Shown here piece by piece: positions 19,584 to 28,455 of a stretch of 64,000 bases of DNA (the stretch's first letter is position 1; every line of letters starts with the position of its first letter). Made by a program: the position numbers and the translations under genes. Where the stretch lies: assembly GCF_006874705.1 (NCBI RefSeq), contig NZ_CP035382.1:2542001-2606000 (forward strand), in the 5' to 3' direction. Source of the stretch: Leclercia adecarboxylata. Lineage in GTDB: Bacteria > Pseudomonadota > Gammaproteobacteria > Enterobacterales > Enterobacteriaceae. The notes beneath the pieces were generated by a model. That model made no database searches and was not told the origin of the DNA. It saw only the letters and a program-made list of their open reading frames with translations.

Positions 19584-20083
19584 TGAGTAAATCACTCTCT
19601 TCAACAGGGCTGCGCTGGCTGTGGCTGGTAGTGGTCGTGCTGATTATCGATCTGGGCAGCAAGTACCTGATCCTCCAGAACTTTGCTCTGGGGGATACGG
19701 TTCCGCTGTTCCCATCGCTTAATCTGCACTATGCGCGCAACTATGGCGCGGCGTTTAGCTTCCTGGCTGACAGCGGCGGCTGGCAGCGCTGGTTCTTCGC
19801 GGGTATCGCGCTTGGTATCTGCGTGGTGCTGGCAGTGCTGATGTACCGCGGTAAAGCCACGCAAAAGCTGAATAACATCGCCTACGCGCTGATCATTGGC
19901 GGCGCGCTGGGCAACCTGTTCGACCGTCTGTGGCACGGCTTTGTGGTCGATATGATCGACTTCTATGTCGGCAACTGGCACTTCGCCACCTTCAACCTTG
20001 CCGATACGGCGATTTGTATCGGTGCGGCGCTGATTGTGCTGGAAGGCTTCCTGCCAAAACCCGCAGCGAAAGAGCAGGCGTAA
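19583..20083 (+). CDS. lspA: Prolipoprotein signal peptidase (signal peptidase II)
   Basis: Inner-membrane aspartyl protease that removes the signal peptide of diacylglyceryl-modified prolipoproteins. It has four membrane segments in 166 residues. The two catalytic aspartates fall in [18 protein letters not shown] and in [15 protein letters not shown], both family motifs. The ATG at 19583 overlaps the ileS stop. It would process the two lipoproteins encoded later in this window (27590 and 28171). A REP-type palindromic element follows it. Confidence 0.97.
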   Translation: MSKSLSSTGLRWLWLVVVVLIIDLGSKYLILQNFALGDTVPLFPSLNLHYARNYGAAFSFLADSGGWQRWFFAGIALGICVVLAVLMYRGKATQKLNNIAYALIIGGALGNLFDRLWHGFVVDMIDFYVGNWHFATFNLADTAICIGAALIVLEGFLPKPAAKEQA

Positions 20084-20090
20084 TTGTAAA

Positions 20091-20170
20091 TGCCGGGTGG
20101 CGCTGAGCTTACCCGGCCTACAGAATTTGTGGCCTCCCGTAGGCCCGGTAAGCGCAGCGCCACCGGGCAA
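20091..20170. repeat. REP pair (BIME-like element) between lspA and fkpB
   Basis: Two inverted copies of a GCCGGGTGGCGCT..TTACCCGGCCTAC unit (20092-20120 and 20138-20167) flank an AT-containing centre. This is the standard bacterial interspersed mosaic layout. It fills the lspA-fkpB gap and could fold into a long stem in the operon mRNA. The fkpB frame stays open through it up to an ATG at 20090, but that extension is repeat sequence. Confidence 0.8.
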
Positions 20171-20200
20171 CAGGTGACCCAAAACAAGCGAGCAATTTGC

Positions 20201-20671
20201 ATGTCTAAATCCGTACAGAGCAACAGCGCGATGCTGGTTCATTTCACGCTGAAACTTGATGATGGCTCCACTGCGGAGTCCACCCGCAATAACGGCAAAC
20301 CGGCGCTGTTCCGTCTTGGCGACACCTCTCTGTCGGAAGGTCTCGAGCAACAGCTGCTGGGGCTGAAAGAGGGGGAGAAGAAAACCTTCTCTCTGGAGCC
20401 GGATGCCGCGTTTGGCGTACCGAGCCCGGACCTGATCCAGTACTTCTCGCGCCGTGAATTTATGGATGCGGGCGAACCGGAAATCGGGGCGATTATGCTC
20501 TTTACCGCTATGGATGGCAGCGAAATGCCTGGCGTGATCCGTGAAATCAACGGCGATTCCATTACCGTCGATTTTAACCACCCGCTCGCCGGGCGTACCG
20601 TCCATTTTGATGTTGAAGTGCTGGAAATTGACCCGGTACTGGAGGATGTGAATGCAGATCCTGTTGGCTAA
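20201..20671 (+). CDS. fkpB: FKBP-type peptidyl-prolyl isomerase FkpB (SlpA)
   Basis: Cytosolic prolyl cis-trans isomerase of the SlyD-like group, with an insert-in-flap chaperone domain. It reads [20 protein letters not shown] and keeps the isomerase core, the stretch [20 protein letters not shown] and the closing [14 protein letters not shown]. The ATG at 20201 is chosen because the frame upstream runs through a REP element. The protein has 156 residues (149 in K-12), the C-terminus being slightly longer and running 20 bases into ispH. Confidence 0.95.
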   Translation: MSKSVQSNSAMLVHFTLKLDDGSTAESTRNNGKPALFRLGDTSLSEGLEQQLLGLKEGEKKTFSLEPDAAFGVPSPDLIQYFSRREFMDAGEPEIGAIMLFTAMDGSEMPGVIREINGDSITVDFNHPLAGRTVHFDVEVLEIDPVLEDVNADPVG

Positions 20672-21602
20672 CCCGCGCGGTTTCTGTGCCGGAGTAGACC
20701 GCGCTATCAGCATTGTTGAAAACGCGCTGGAGCTTTATGGCGCGCCGATTTATGTCCGTCACGAAGTAGTGCATAACCGCTACGTGGTGGATAGCCTGCG
20801 TACCCGCGGGGCGATCTTTATTGAGCAGATCGACGAAGTGCCGGATGGCGCGATCCTGATCTTCTCCGCACATGGCGTCTCCCAGGCGGTGCGTAACGAA
20901 GCGAAAAATCGCGATCTCACTGTCTTTGACGCCACCTGTCCGCTGGTCACTAAAGTGCATATGGAAGTCGCACGTGCAAGCCGTCGCGGCGAAGAGTCGA
21001 TCCTGATTGGTCATGCCGGTCACCCGGAAGTGGAAGGCACCATGGGCCAGTACAGCAACCCGCAAGGGGGGATGTACCTGGTGGAGTCTCCGGACGATGT
21101 GCTGACGCTGAACGTCAAAAACGAAGCGAAGCTGTCGTTTATGACCCAGACCACGCTCTCGGTGGATGACACCTCTGACGTTATTGATGCGCTGCGTAAG
21201 CGCTTCCCGAAAATTGTCGGCCCGCGCAAAGACGATATCTGCTACGCCACCACTAACCGTCAGGAAGCCGTACGCGCCCTGGCGGAACAGGCGGATGTGG
21301 TGCTGGTCGTCGGCTCGAAAAACTCCTCGAACTCCAACCGTCTGGCCGAACTGGCGCAGCGGATGGGGAAAGCGGCGTTCCTGATTGACGATGCTACCGA
21401 TATTCAGGAAGCCTGGGTGAAAGAGGCCCAGTGCGTCGGCGTGACAGCCGGTGCCTCCGCTCCGGATATTCTGGTACAGAACGTCATTGCACGTTTGCAG
21501 GAGCTGGGCGGCGGGGAAGCTATTCCTCTGGCAGGCCGTGAAGAGAATATCGTCTTCGAAGTGCCGAAAGAGTTGCGTATCGACGCCCGGGAAGTGGAAT
21601 AA
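20652..21602 (+). CDS. ispH: 4-hydroxy-3-methylbut-2-enyl diphosphate reductase
   Basis: Last enzyme of the MEP isoprenoid pathway, a [4Fe-4S] reductase giving IPP and DMAPP. The three cluster cysteines are C12 ([12 protein letters not shown]), C96 (DATCPLVTK) and C197 ([10 protein letters not shown]). The substrate-binding stretch KNSSNSNRL is intact. The length is 316 residues, as in K-12. It overlaps the end of fkpB by 20 bases. In K-12 rihC follows. Here a terminator and dapB follow directly. Confidence 0.98.
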   Translation: MQILLANPRGFCAGVDRAISIVENALELYGAPIYVRHEVVHNRYVVDSLRTRGAIFIEQIDEVPDGAILIFSAHGVSQAVRNEAKNRDLTVFDATCPLVTKVHMEVARASRRGEESILIGHAGHPEVEGTMGQYSNPQGGMYLVESPDDVLTLNVKNEAKLSFMTQTTLSVDDTSDVIDALRKRFPKIVGPRKDDICYATTNRQEAVRALAEQADVVLVVGSKNSSNSNRLAELAQRMGKAAFLIDDATDIQEAWVKEAQCVGVTAGASAPDILVQNVIARLQELGGGEAIPLAGREENIVFEVPKELRIDAREVE

Positions 21603-21613
21603 CCCACCAAATC

Positions 21614-21645
21614 AAGCCAGCACATCCGTTGCTGGCTTTTTATTT
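21614..21645 (+). terminator. Terminator after ispH
   Basis: A 9-bp stem (21614-21622 with 21630-21638) and 7-base loop are followed by TTTATTT, 11 bases after the ispH stop. Confidence 0.85.
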
Positions 21646-21779
21646 GCCGCTTTGTACGGCGAAATCATGTCTTTTACTGATACTTCCCGCTGTTTATCAT
21701 TAAATTCTAATTATTGGCGTTTTCGGATAGCGGCATCGACAGAGGCTGGTTAATCTGAAAACGGTTTACATCATTTTAA

Positions 21780-22616
<837 letters not shown>

Positions 22617-22669
22617 TCATGATTACCCTTCGTGATGTGGTTATTGCAGTCATAAACAGTTGATTGCAG

Positions 22670-22697
22670 AGGGCAATATTTTATTGCCCTTCAATTT
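22670..22697 (+). terminator. Terminator after dapB
   Basis: A 9-bp perfect stem (AGGGCAATA, 22670-22678, with TATTGCCCT, 22682-22690) has a TTT loop and a TCAATTTT tail, 54 bases after the dapB stop. Confidence 0.75.
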
Positions 22698-22778
22698 TAT
22701 CCATTTTATTCATTTTTTAATGATAATGGTTCATAAATCAGTTTTATCTCCATTATTTTTGTTTCGATATTGTGAATT

Positions 22779-22794
22779 TTGACCAAATGGTCCA
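22779..22794 (+). promoter_or_regulatory. RutR site of carAB P1
   Basis: TTGACCAAATGGTCCA is a near-perfect palindrome matching the RutR consensus TTGACCANNTGGTCAA. It occupies the same far-upstream position as in the K-12 carAB control region. RutR responds to uracil and activates P1 (established knowledge). Confidence 0.75.
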
Positions 22795-22835
22795 CTTTTT
22801 GGGGCTGTGGGTGAATTCTTTATACTAAAACTGTC

Positions 22836-22851
22836 TCGCAAGCGTTTTCTT
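22836..22851 (+). promoter_or_regulatory. PurR box of carAB P1
   Basis: TCGCAAGCGTTTTCTT matches the PurR operator consensus ACGCAAACGTTTTCNT at most positions and aligns with the K-12 carAB PurR site. It links carbamoyl phosphate supply to purine status. Confidence 0.75.
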
Positions 22852-22937
22852 AAGTGATTTAGTTGATCTTTTTGCCCGTTAACAACCTTCCTGCTCATCA
22901 GTGCCGCAAAAACTACAAACAAAACCCACTTTTTAAG

Positions 22938-22966
22938 TTGACTTTCCCCCGCCAAATCTCCAGAAT
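22938..22966 (+). promoter_or_regulatory. carAB P1 (pyrimidine-controlled) promoter
   Basis: TTGACT (22938-22943) and CAGAAT (22961-22966) are spaced by 17 bp. The sequence around the -10 (CTCCAGAATGCCGCCGTTTG) is the same as at K-12 P1. Confidence 0.75.
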
Positions 22967-23000
22967 GCCGCCGTTTGCCGAAAATCCACTGGCAGCAGAT

Positions 23001-23061
23001 TTGCATTGCTTCGTACTACGGTTATGAATTAATATGCAAATAAAGTGAGTGAATATTCTCT
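23001..23061 (+). promoter_or_regulatory. carAB P2 with two ArgR boxes
   Basis: P2 reads TTGCAT (23001-23006), a 16-bp spacer, then TATGAA (23023-23028). Two ARG boxes lie at 23023-23040 (TATGAATTAATATGCAAA) and 23044-23061 (AGTGAGTGAATATTCTCT), separated by 3 bp. This spacing suits one ArgR hexamer that would block P2 when arginine is plentiful. Confidence 0.85.
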
Positions 23062-23071
23062 GGAGGGTGTT

Positions 23072-24220
23072 TTGATTAAGTCAGCGCTATTGGTTCTGGA
23101 AGACGGAACCCAGTTTATCGGTCGGGCCATTGGGGCAACAGGTTCGGCGGTTGGGGAAGTCGTTTTCAATACTTCAATGACCGGTTATCAAGAAATCCTC
23201 ACTGATCCTTCCTATTCCCGCCAAATCGTCACTCTAACTTATCCCCATATCGGTAATGTCGGCACTAACGCCGCTGATGAAGAGTCCTCCCAGGTACATG
23301 CACAAGGTCTGATTATTCGCGACCTGCCGCTGATTGCCAGCAACTATCGCAATACCGAAGACCTCTCTTCCTACCTGAAACGCCATAACATCGTGGCGAT
23401 TGCCGATATCGATACCCGTAAGTTGACGCGTCTGCTGCGAGAAAAAGGTGCCCAGAACGGCTGCATCATCGCTGGGGACAACCTGGACGCGGCTCTGGCG
23501 CAGGAAAAAGCCAAAGCCTTCCCGGGGCTGAACGGCATGGATCTGGCAAAAGAAGTGACCACCGCTGAGGCCTACAGCTGGACTCAGGGTAGCTGGACGC
23601 TGGCAGGTGAGCTGCCGGAAGCGAAAAAAGAAGACGAGCTGCCGTTCCACGTGGTGGCGTATGACTACGGTGCCAAGCGCAATATCCTGCGCATGCTGGT
23701 GGACCGTGGCTGCCGTCTGACCGTTGTGCCGGCGAAAACCCCGGCAGACGACGTGCTGAAGATGAACCCGGACGGGATCTTCCTCTCCAACGGCCCGGGT
23801 GACCCGGCACCGTGCGACTACGCAATCGACGCGATTAAGACCTTCCTTGAAACCGATATTCCGGTCTTCGGGATCTGCCTCGGCCATCAGCTGCTGGCGC
23901 TGGCGAGCGGTGCCAAAACCGTGAAGATGAAGTTCGGTCACCACGGTGGTAACCACCCGGTGAAAGATATCGATAACAATACCGTGATGATTACCGCGCA
24001 GAACCACGGCTTTGCGGTGGATGAAGCCTCCATGCCGGCAACACTGCGCGTAACGCACAAGTCGCTGTTCGACGGCACCCTGCAGGGGATTCATCGTACC
24101 GACAAACCGGCGTTCAGTTTCCAGGGGCACCCGGAAGCCAGCCCAGGCCCGCACGATGCCGCGCCGCTGTTCGATCACTTCATCGAACTCATTGAGCAAT
24201 ACCGTAAGACCGCTAAATAA
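23072..24220 (+). CDS. carA: Carbamoyl phosphate synthetase small subunit (TTG start)
   Basis: Glutamine amidotransferase subunit that passes ammonia to CarB for carbamoyl phosphate, the shared precursor of arginine and pyrimidines. The class I amidotransferase nucleophile lies in [12 protein letters not shown] (C269), with the His and Glu in [13 protein letters not shown]. The start is TTG at 23072, giving (M)[14 protein letters not shown] and 382 residues as in K-12. TGGAGGG lies just upstream. An in-frame GTG at 23045 falls inside the second ARG box and is unlikely to be used. carB follows after 18 bases. Confidence 0.97.
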   Translation: MIKSALLVLEDGTQFIGRAIGATGSAVGEVVFNTSMTGYQEILTDPSYSRQIVTLTYPHIGNVGTNAADEESSQVHAQGLIIRDLPLIASNYRNTEDLSSYLKRHNIVAIADIDTRKLTRLLREKGAQNGCIIAGDNLDAALAQEKAKAFPGLNGMDLAKEVTTAEAYSWTQGSWTLAGELPEAKKEDELPFHVVAYDYGAKRNILRMLVDRGCRLTVVPAKTPADDVLKMNPDGIFLSNGPGDPAPCDYAIDAIKTFLETDIPVFGICLGHQLLALASGAKTVKMKFGHHGGNHPVKDIDNNTVMITAQNHGFAVDEASMPATLRVTHKSLFDGTLQGIHRTDKPAFSFQGHPEASPGPHDAAPLFDHFIELIEQYRKTAK

Positions 24221-24238
24221 TCAGGAGCCGAGAAGACC

Positions 24239-27200
24239 ATGCCAAAACGTACAGACATAAAAAGCATCCTGATCCTTGGCGCTGGCCCGATTGTTATCGG
24301 CCAGGCCTGTGAGTTCGACTACTCCGGCGCTCAGGCGTGTAAAGCCCTGCGCGAAGAGGGTTACCGCGTTATCCTGGTGAACTCCAACCCGGCAACCATC
24401 ATGACCGACCCGGAAATGGCCGATGCGACCTACATCGAGCCGATTAACTGGGAAGTGGTACGTAAGATCATCGAAAAAGAGCGTCCTGATGCGGTACTGC
24501 CGACCATGGGCGGCCAGACGGCGCTGAACTGCGCGCTGGAGCTGGAGCGTCAGGGCGTGCTGGCCGAGTTCGGCGTGACCATGATTGGCGCGACCGCCGA
24601 TGCGATTGATAAAGCGGAAGACCGCCGTCGCTTCGACGTGGCGATGAAGAAAATCGGCCTCGACACCGCGCGCTCCGGTATCGCCCATAACATGGAAGAA
24701 GCGCTGGCGGTTGCCGCTGACGTGGGTTATCCGTGCATCATCCGTCCGTCCTTCACCATGGGCGGCACTGGCGGCGGTATCGCCTATAACCGCGAAGAGT
24801 TTGAAGAGATCTGCGAACGCGGTCTGGACCTCTCCCCAACCAAAGAGCTGCTGATTGATGAGTCGCTGATCGGCTGGAAAGAGTACGAGATGGAAGTGGT
24901 GCGTGATAAAAACGACAACTGCATCATCGTCTGCTCCATCGAAAACTTCGACGCCATGGGCATCCACACCGGTGACTCCATCACCGTGGCACCAGCCCAG
25001 ACGCTGACCGACAAAGAGTACCAAATCATGCGTAACGCCTCGATGGCGGTACTGCGTGAGATTGGCGTCGAAACCGGTGGCTCTAACGTTCAGTTCTCGG
25101 TTAACCCGAAGAACGGTCGTCTGATTGTTATTGAGATGAACCCGCGTGTATCCCGCTCCTCCGCCCTGGCATCGAAAGCGACCGGCTTCCCGATTGCTAA
25201 AGTGGCGGCGAAACTGGCAGTGGGTTACACCCTCGACGAGCTGATGAACGACATCACCGGTGGCCGCACGCCGGCCTCGTTCGAGCCGTCTATCGACTAC
25301 GTTGTGACCAAAATTCCTCGCTTCAACTTCGAGAAATTTGCCGGTGCGAACGACCGTCTGACCACCCAGATGAAGTCCGTCGGTGAAGTGATGGCGATTG
25401 GCCGCACCCAGCAGGAATCCCTGCAGAAAGCCCTGCGTGGCCTGGAAGTAGGCGCCACTGGTTTCGACCCGAAAGTGAGCCTGGACGACCCGGAAGCGCT
25501 AACCAAAATCCGTCGCGAGCTGAAAGACGCCGGTGCCGAGCGTATCTGGTACATCGCCGACGCCTTCCGTGCCGGTCTCTCCGTCGATGGCGTATTCAAC
25601 CTGACCAATATCGACCGCTGGTTCCTGGTGCAAATTGAAGAGCTGGTGCGTCTGGAAGAGAAAGTTGCGGAGCTGGGTATCAACGGCCTCGACGCTGACT
25701 TCCTGCGCATGCTGAAGCGTAAAGGCTTTGCCGATGCGCGTCTGGCAAAACTGGCGGGCGTGCGCGAAGCGGAAATCCGTAAGCTGCGTGACCAGTACAA
25801 CCTGCACCCGGTCTACAAGCGCGTGGACACCTGTGCGGCAGAGTTTGCCACCGACACCGCGTACATGTACTCCACTTATGAAGACGAGTGCGAAGCGAAC
25901 CCGTCCGTTGACCGTGACAAAATCATGGTGCTGGGCGGTGGTCCAAACCGTATCGGCCAGGGCATTGAGTTCGACTACTGCTGCGTACACGCCTCGCTGG
26001 CGCTGCGCGAAGACGGTTACGAGACCATCATGGTCAACTGTAACCCGGAAACTGTGTCTACTGACTACGACACTTCCGACCGCCTCTACTTCGAGCCGGT
26101 TACCCTGGAAGACGTGCTGGAAATCGTACGTATCGAGAAGCCAAAAGGCGTTATCGTGCAGTACGGCGGCCAGACCCCGCTGAAGCTGGCGCGAGCCCTG
26201 GAAGCGGCAGGCGTACCGGTAATCGGCACCAGCCCGGATGCGATTGACCGCGCTGAAGACCGCGAGCGTTTCCAGCATGCCGTTGACCGTCTGAAGCTGA
26301 AACAGCCAGCCAACGCCACCGTGACTGCGATTGAGCAGGCGGTTGAGAAGGCAAAAGAGATCACCTACCCGCTGGTAGTGCGTCCATCTTACGTGCTGGG
26401 CGGCCGGGCGATGGAAATCGTCTACGACGAAGCTGACCTGCGCCGTTACTTCCAGACTGCGGTCAGCGTCTCTAACGATGCGCCAGTGCTGCTGGACCGC
26501 TTCCTGGATGATGCGGTGGAAGTGGACGTCGATGCCATCTGCGACGGCGAAATGGTGCTGATTGGCGGCATCATGGAGCACATCGAGCAGGCAGGCGTAC
26601 ACTCCGGTGACTCCGCCTGTTCACTGCCAGCCTATACGCTGAGCAAAGAAATTCAGGACGTGATGCGCGACCAGGTACAGAAACTGGCCTTCGAGTTGCA
26701 GGTGCGCGGTCTGATGAACGTGCAGTTTGCGGTGAAAGACAACGAAGTGTACCTGATTGAAGTCAACCCGCGTGCGGCGCGTACCGTACCGTTCGTCTCC
26801 AAAGCCACCGGTGTTCCGCTGGCGAAAGTGGCGGCGCGCGTGATGGCGGGTCAGACCCTGGCTCAGCAGGGCGTGACCAAAGAGATCATCCCACCGTACT
26901 ACTCGGTGAAAGAGGTGGTACTGCCGTTCAACAAATTCCCGGGCGTCGACCCGCTGTTAGGGCCAGAAATGCGCTCTACCGGTGAAGTGATGGGCGTTGG
27001 CCGCACCTTCGCAGAAGCGTTCGCTAAAGCGCAGCTGGGCAGTAACTCCACCATGAAAAAGCAGGGTCGTGCGCTGCTGTCCGTGCGTGAAGGGGATAAA
27101 GAGCGCGTAGTGGACCTGGCAGCGAAACTGCTGAAGCAGGGCTTCGAGCTGGATGCGACCCACGGTACCGCGATTGTACTGGGTGAAGCCGGTATCAACC

Positions 27201-27463
27201 CGCGTCTGGTGAATAAGGTGCATGAAGGTCGTCCGCACATTCAGGACCGTATCAAGAATGGCGAATACACCTACATCATCAACACCACCGAAGGGCGTCA
27301 GGCGATTGAAGATTCCAAGCTGATTCGCCGCAGCGCGCTGCAGTATAAAGTGCACTACGACACCACCCTGAACGGCGGTTTCGCGACAGCCATGGCGCTG
27401 AACGCGGATGCCACCGAGAAGGTGATTTCGGTGCAGGAGATGCACGCGCAGATCGCGAAGTAA
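24239..27463 (+). CDS. carB: Carbamoyl phosphate synthetase large subunit
   Basis: Makes carbamoyl phosphate from ammonia, bicarbonate and 2 ATP. It has two homologous ATP-grasp halves. The first (carboxyphosphate, about 1-400) starts [21 protein letters not shown] and the second (carbamoyl phosphate, about 550-935) starts [20 protein letters not shown]. The C-terminal MGS-like domain (about 936-1074) binds UMP, IMP and ornithine as allosteric effectors. The length is 1074 residues (1073 in K-12). It is cotranscribed with carA from P1 and P2. A strong terminator follows. Confidence 0.99.
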   Translation: MPKRTDIKSILILGAGPIVIGQACEFDYSGAQACKALREEGYRVILVNSNPATIMTDPEMADATYIEPINWEVVRKIIEKERPDAVLPTMGGQTALNCALELERQGVLAEFGVTMIGATADAIDKAEDRRRFDVAMKKIGLDTARSGIAHNMEEALAVAADVGYPCIIRPSFTMGGTGGGIAYNREEFEEICERGLDLSPTKELLIDESLIGWKEYEMEVVRDKNDNCIIVCSIENFDAMGIHTGDSITVAPAQTLTDKEYQIMRNASMAVLREIGVETGGSNVQFSVNPKNGRLIVIEMNPRVSRSSALASKATGFPIAKVAAKLAVGYTLDELMNDITGGRTPASFEPSIDYVVTKIPRFNFEKFAGANDRLTTQMKSVGEVMAIGRTQQESLQKALRGLEVGATGFDPKVSLDDPEALTKIRRELKDAGAERIWYIADAFRAGLSVDGVFNLTNIDRWFLVQIEELVRLEEKVAELGINGLDADFLRMLKRKGFADARLAKLAGVREAEIRKLRDQYNLHPVYKRVDTCAAEFATDTAYMYSTYEDECEANPSVDRDKIMVLGGGPNRIGQGIEFDYCCVHASLALREDGYETIMVNCNPETVSTDYDTSDRLYFEPVTLEDVLEIVRIEKPKGVIVQYGGQTPLKLARALEAAGVPVIGTSPDAIDRAEDRERFQHAVDRLKLKQPANATVTAIEQAVEKAKEITYPLVVRPSYVLGGRAMEIVYDEADLRRYFQTAVSVSNDAPVLLDRFLDDAVEVDVDAICDGEMVLIGGIMEHIEQAGVHSGDSACSLPAYTLSKEIQDVMRDQVQKLAFELQVRGLMNVQFAVKDNEVYLIEVNPRAARTVPFVSKATGVPLAKVAARVMAGQTLAQQGVTKEIIPPYYSVKEVVLPFNKFPGVDPLLGPEMRSTGEVMGVGRTFAEAFAKAQLGSNSTMKKQGRALLSVREGDKERVVDLAAKLLKQGFELDATHGTAIVLGEAGINPRLVNKVHEGRPHIQDRIKNGEYTYIINTTEGRQAIEDSKLIRRSALQYKVHYDTTLNGGFATAMALNADATEKVISVQEMHAQIAK

Positions 27464-27481
27464 TCGCTTCAGATTGTTCTT

Positions 27482-27506
27482 AAAACCCGCTACGGCGGGT
27501 TTTTTT
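27482..27506 (+). terminator. Terminator after carAB
   Basis: A 9-bp stem (AAAACCCGC with GCGGGTTTT, 27482-27503) with a TACG loop leads into a continuous T7 run ending at 27506, 18 bases after the carB stop. Confidence 0.92.
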
Positions 27507-27589
27507 ATCCCTTTCCGACCAATTTTGGCGGTTGTGCTGCTCCCGCATACATCGCACTTTACGGTGAACCTGAAAAAAAGGAGTTCACT

Positions 27590-28078
27590 GTGAAACAGGC
27601 CCTTACGTTGATACCTCTGGTGGTGCTGCTTGCCGGCTGCGCCGATTTTGCCTCGTCGGTGACCAACACCATAGATGGAATGGGGATGACCCCCGACTAT
27701 GCAAAAGGCTTAAAGGACGATCTTGAGCCGCAGAAAAAGTTAGCCACGCCGGTGGTGAAGGTGGCTGATACCGTGCCTGAGGGCAAGCTCGTCGAGAAGT
27801 ATGACAATGGTAATAAGAAGTTTGAGACCGTCATTAAGAACCGTTGCTTTAACGACTATATCGACGTCTATTACCCGAACGGCGTTCTCAGAAGCCATAC
27901 GCCGCTGGTTAACTGTCAGGCGGAAGGGCTGTCACAGGGCTATACCCAGGAAGGGAAGCTGCGCTCGACCATTACGTTCAAACAGAGTGTGGCGAACGGC
28001 GAGGCAAAAACCTATGACGCGAGCGGCAAAGTCGTGCAGACGGTGATCTACAAAGATGGCTTCCCGCAGAAAAGCTAA
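27590..28078 (+). CDS. Lipoprotein with MORN/YwqK-like repeats
   Basis: A 162-residue predicted lipoprotein. The signal MKQALTLIPLVVLLAGC ends in the lipobox LAGC (C17), and D at position +2 after an Ala (CAD) leaves inner versus outer membrane sorting unclear. The C-terminal half holds four loose repeats of the type GKLVEKYDNGNKKFETVIKN, IDVYYPNGVLRSHTPLVN, GYTQEGKLRSTITFKQ and KTYDASGKVVQTVIYKDG. They resemble MORN_2 repeats of YwqK-type proteins, often labelled antitoxins on weak grounds. No partner toxin is adjacent. Its own AAAAGGAG ribosome-binding site precedes the GTG start at 27590. It lies in the carB-kefF interval, where K-12 carries cai-fix genes. Function is unknown. Confidence 0.75.
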   Translation: MKQALTLIPLVVLLAGCADFASSVTNTIDGMGMTPDYAKGLKDDLEPQKKLATPVVKVADTVPEGKLVEKYDNGNKKFETVIKNRCFNDYIDVYYPNGVLRSHTPLVNCQAEGLSQGYTQEGKLRSTITFKQSVANGEAKTYDASGKVVQTVIYKDGFPQKS

Positions 28079-28170
28079 CCTTCAGAGTGTTCTGCATTTA
28101 TCCCTGAGTATGGCGTATTCCACTACAGTTTACCCTGATGATAAAAATGACGACCAACAGGGAGAATACG

Positions 28171-28404
28171 ATGCAAAACAAACTACTGATGGCTTCTGTC
28201 TTTGCGGCTGCAACTTTATTTACCGTGGCAGGGTGTTCATCTAATCAGGCGGTGAAAACTACCGACGGTAAAACCATTATCACCGATGGTAAGCCGCAGG
28301 TAGATGATGACACCGGCCTGGTCTCATATGAGAATGCGGAAACCGGGCAAACCGAGCAGATTAACCGCGATCAGGTTAAATCTATGGGTGAGCTGGATAA
28401 CTGA
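28171..28404 (+). CDS. YgdI/YgdR-family lipoprotein
   Basis: A 77-residue lipoprotein. The signal MQNKLLMASVFAAATLFTVAG is followed by the lipobox cysteine in AGCSSN. The mature part is a single DUF903 SH3-like domain with TTDGKTIITDGKPQVDDDTG and the closing INRDQVKSMGELDN. It is close to E. coli YgdI and YgdR, which are small envelope proteins of unknown role. The ATG at 28171 is preceded by GGGAGAATACG. The upstream in-frame ATG at 28138 lacks a ribosome-binding site and would bury the signal peptide. It is convergent with the autotransporter gene and shares the hairpin between them. Confidence 0.85.
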   Translation: MQNKLLMASVFAAATLFTVAGCSSNQAVKTTDGKTIITDGKPQVDDDTGLVSYENAETGQTEQINRDQVKSMGELDN

Positions 28405-28405
28405 T

Positions 28406-28437
28406 AAAAAAGTGCAGTGGCCTGCGCCACTGCACTT
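28406..28437 (-). terminator. Terminator of the autotransporter gene
   Basis: An 11-bp perfect stem (28410-28420 with 28427-28437) has a 6-base loop. On the minus strand it runs into a T6 tract (28411-28406). It lies 18 bases past the autotransporter stop and may also stop the lipoprotein transcript coming the other way. Confidence 0.85.
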
Positions 28438-28455
28438 CCTGTCGTAGTAAAGCAA

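Noticed and set aside
20090..20200. A 37-residue N-terminal extension of fkpB from the ATG at 20090
   Set aside because: It is translated REP repeat sequence, and the conserved FkpB start is at 20201.
22721..22735. TGATAATGGTTCATA upstream of carA as a possible Fur box
   Set aside because: Only the left half matches the 7-1-7 consensus, and no iron-related gene follows. The region is explained by carAB control.
25499..26602. A 367-residue open frame antisense to carB
   Set aside because: Codon-bias shadow of carB. No start signal and no family features.
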